Assembly: GCF_902703175.1 (NCBI RefSeq)
Contig: NZ_CACRYJ010000060.1
Span: 1-64,000 of the forward strand
Direction: 5' to 3'
Length of the DNA stretch: 64,000 nucleotides
Source: Occultella aeris
GTDB lineage: Bacteria > Actinomycetota > Actinomycetes > Actinomycetales > Beutenbergiaceae
Shown piece after piece: positions 62,993 to 64,000 of this stretch. The position numbers and the translations under genes were made by a program. How positions within the stretch are numbered: the first letter of the stretch is position 1; the number at the start of each line of letters is the position of its first letter. The notes beneath the pieces were generated by a model, which saw only the letters and a program-made list of their open reading frames with translations, was not told the DNA's origin and ran no database searches.

Positions 62993-63649
62993 ATGCGCGT
63001 CGCCCTCGCCGAGGATTCGGTCCTGCTCCGTGAGGGCCTGATCCGGCTCCTCGAGGAGGCGGACTGCGAGGTGGTCGCCGCGGTCGGGGACGGGGACGCG
63101 CTCATCGAAGCCGTGACCGAGGCCCGGCCCGACGTGGCCGTCGTCGACGTGCGGATGCCACCCTCCTTCACCGACGAGGGCCTGCGTGCCGCACTCACCA
63201 TCCGCGACCGGGTCCCGGGGACCGCCGTTCTGGTGCTGTCCCAGTACGTCGAGGAGTCCTATGCGGGGGACCTGCTCGCCACCGGCGGTGGTGTGGGCTA
63301 TCTGCTCAAGGACAGGGTCGCGGACCTCGACGAGCTCTCCGACGCCCTCGAGCGCGTGGCAGCCGGTGGGACCGTGCTCGATCCCACCGTCGTCGCGCAG
63401 TTGTTCGCCGGGCGCCGGGCGCGGCCGGTGCAGCGGCTCACCGCGCGCGAGCGCGAGGTCCTCGGCCTGATGGCGCAGGGGCGCACGAACGCGGCGATCG
63501 GTCGCGCCCTGGTGATCACCCCGAAGGCTGTTGAGAAGCACGTCTCGTCGATCTTCGACAAACTCGACCTGCCGCCGTCGGGGGACGACCACCGCCGGGT
63601 GCTGGCCGTGCTCACCTGGCTGCGCGAAGGGGACTCCCCGGCATCCTGA
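62993..63649 (+). CDS. NarL/LuxR-type response regulator
   Basis: A 218-residue regulator: receiver domain with acidic pair LAEDSVLLREGL, phosphoacceptor in DVAVVDVRMPPSF (about Asp52), a conserved VLVLSQYVEESYA and lysine in YLLKDRVAD, then a LuxR-type helix-turn-helix (LTAREREVLGLMAQGRTNAAIGRALVITPKAVEKHVSSIFDKL). It is the obvious partner of the kinase upstream. TAGGGT at 62979-62984 lies 8 bases before the ATG, so it may also have its own leaderless promoter. Confidence 0.94.
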   Translation: MRVALAEDSVLLREGLIRLLEEADCEVVAAVGDGDALIEAVTEARPDVAVVDVRMPPSFTDEGLRAALTIRDRVPGTAVLVLSQYVEESYAGDLLATGGGVGYLLKDRVADLDELSDALERVAAGGTVLDPTVVAQLFAGRRARPVQRLTAREREVLGLMAQGRTNAAIGRALVITPKAVEKHVSSIFDKLDLPPSGDDHRRVLAVLTWLREGDSPAS

Positions 63650-63758
63650 GCCGGGGTCCGAGCCGGCCTACCCTGAGTGGTCACGGGTGGGATCCCGGGG
63701 GCGAATGGGGGGCATACCCCATGGCCGCGACCCCGCCCCGGACGGTTGGCTGGGACGC

Positions 63759-64000
63759 ATGGAATCCCTCCTCGCCGGACTCGCCGACCACTACGGTCCG
63801 CTGCTCCTCGCACTCGGCGCGCTCTTCGCGTTCGCGGAGTCGGCACTGGGGCTGGGATTCGTGTTCCCCGGGGAGACCGTGGTGCTCGGCATCGGCGCGG
63901 CCACCACCACGGGTGACCAGGTCGCAGTCGCGATCGGGGTGGTCGCGCTCGGCGCCACGGCCGGCGATCACCTCGGCTACCTGATCGGGCACCGGGCCGG
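63759..64000 (+). CDS. DedA-family membrane protein (3' partial)
   Basis: Open from the ATG at 63759 to the window end (80 codons visible). LLLALGALFAFAESALGLGFVFPGETVVLGIGAA is the DedA/VTT first segment with the glutamate and proline typical of the family, and TAGDHLGYLIGHRAG follows. A TACCCT hexamer at 63669-63674 could be its -10. An ATG at 63721 belongs to another frame. Confidence 0.82.
   Translation, partial: MESLLAGLADHYGPLLLALGALFAFAESALGLGFVFPGETVVLGIGAATTTGDQVAVAIGVVALGATAGDHLGYLIGHRA

Overview
The window is chromosomal DNA of a very high-GC Gram-positive bacterium. A division cluster with wag31/divIVA and sepF, a SoxR whose neighbour is an exporter, DUF222-HNH and mycothiol-type DinB-fold proteins, many GTG starts and many apparently leaderless genes all point to Actinobacteria, most likely Micrococcales (the Beutenbergiaceae/Ruaniaceae neighbourhood is my guess). 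Gene density is high. I saw no gene-free stretch above about 300 bases, and no tRNA, rRNA, CRISPR array or intact insertion sequence.

Layout. 1-10.9 kb: the distal division and cell-wall cluster: ftsW (cut by the window edge), murG, murC, ftsQ, ftsZ, pgeF, sepF, yggT, divIVA, lspA, then an RluD-type pseudouridine synthase and a GNAT enzyme. 10.9-21.2 kb: a divergent soxR/MFS exporter pair, small membrane and flavin-fold proteins, a DapC-like aminotransferase, a GH114-like lipoprotein, dnaE, and cupin, S4 and SnoaL-like genes. 21.3-34.0 kb: histidine biosynthesis split in two. hisD stands apart from a tightly overlapping hisC-hisB-(unknown)-hisH-priA-sseB operon; between them lies a 6.7-kb segment with a P-loop kinase, a PspC protein, a RecQ helicase fused to a phosphoribosyltransferase-like domain, a frameshifted DUF222-HNH gene, an APH(3')-like kinase and a DUF952 protein. 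A short palindrome (core GCTTCCGCGGAAGC) recurs five times in that segment, and I noticed it nowhere else in the window.

34.0-36.5 kb: the translation operon infC (AUC start codon, structured leader with an attenuator-like hairpin), rpmI, rplT and a SpoU methylase. 36.5-53.5 kb: a mixed accessory block separating this operon from pheST. It holds nucleotidyltransferase-fold proteins, thymidine kinase, a surface protein, 2',3'-cyclic phosphodiesterase, LigC-type ligase and a LigD-type polymerase domain (a plausible short-gap repair pair), a gamma-class carbonic anhydrase, a PfkB kinase running in frame into an aminotransferase, DedA, DinB, and a ribbon-helix-helix/VOC pair. 53.6-57.2 kb: pheS-pheT with a strong terminator. 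57.3-64 kb: flavodoxin, PadR with an alpha/beta hydrolase, quinone oxidoreductase, an acyltransferase translationally coupled to a sensor kinase and response regulator, and a DedA-type gene cut by the window edge.

Across the window about eighteen genes start 6-8 bases after a TAnnnT hexamer with no Shine-Dalgarno sequence, so leaderless transcription looks like a main mode of expression here. Operons of essential genes instead use Shine-Dalgarno sites or ATGA/GTGA stop-start overlaps. All functional names rest on motif recognition by eye; no database search was possible.
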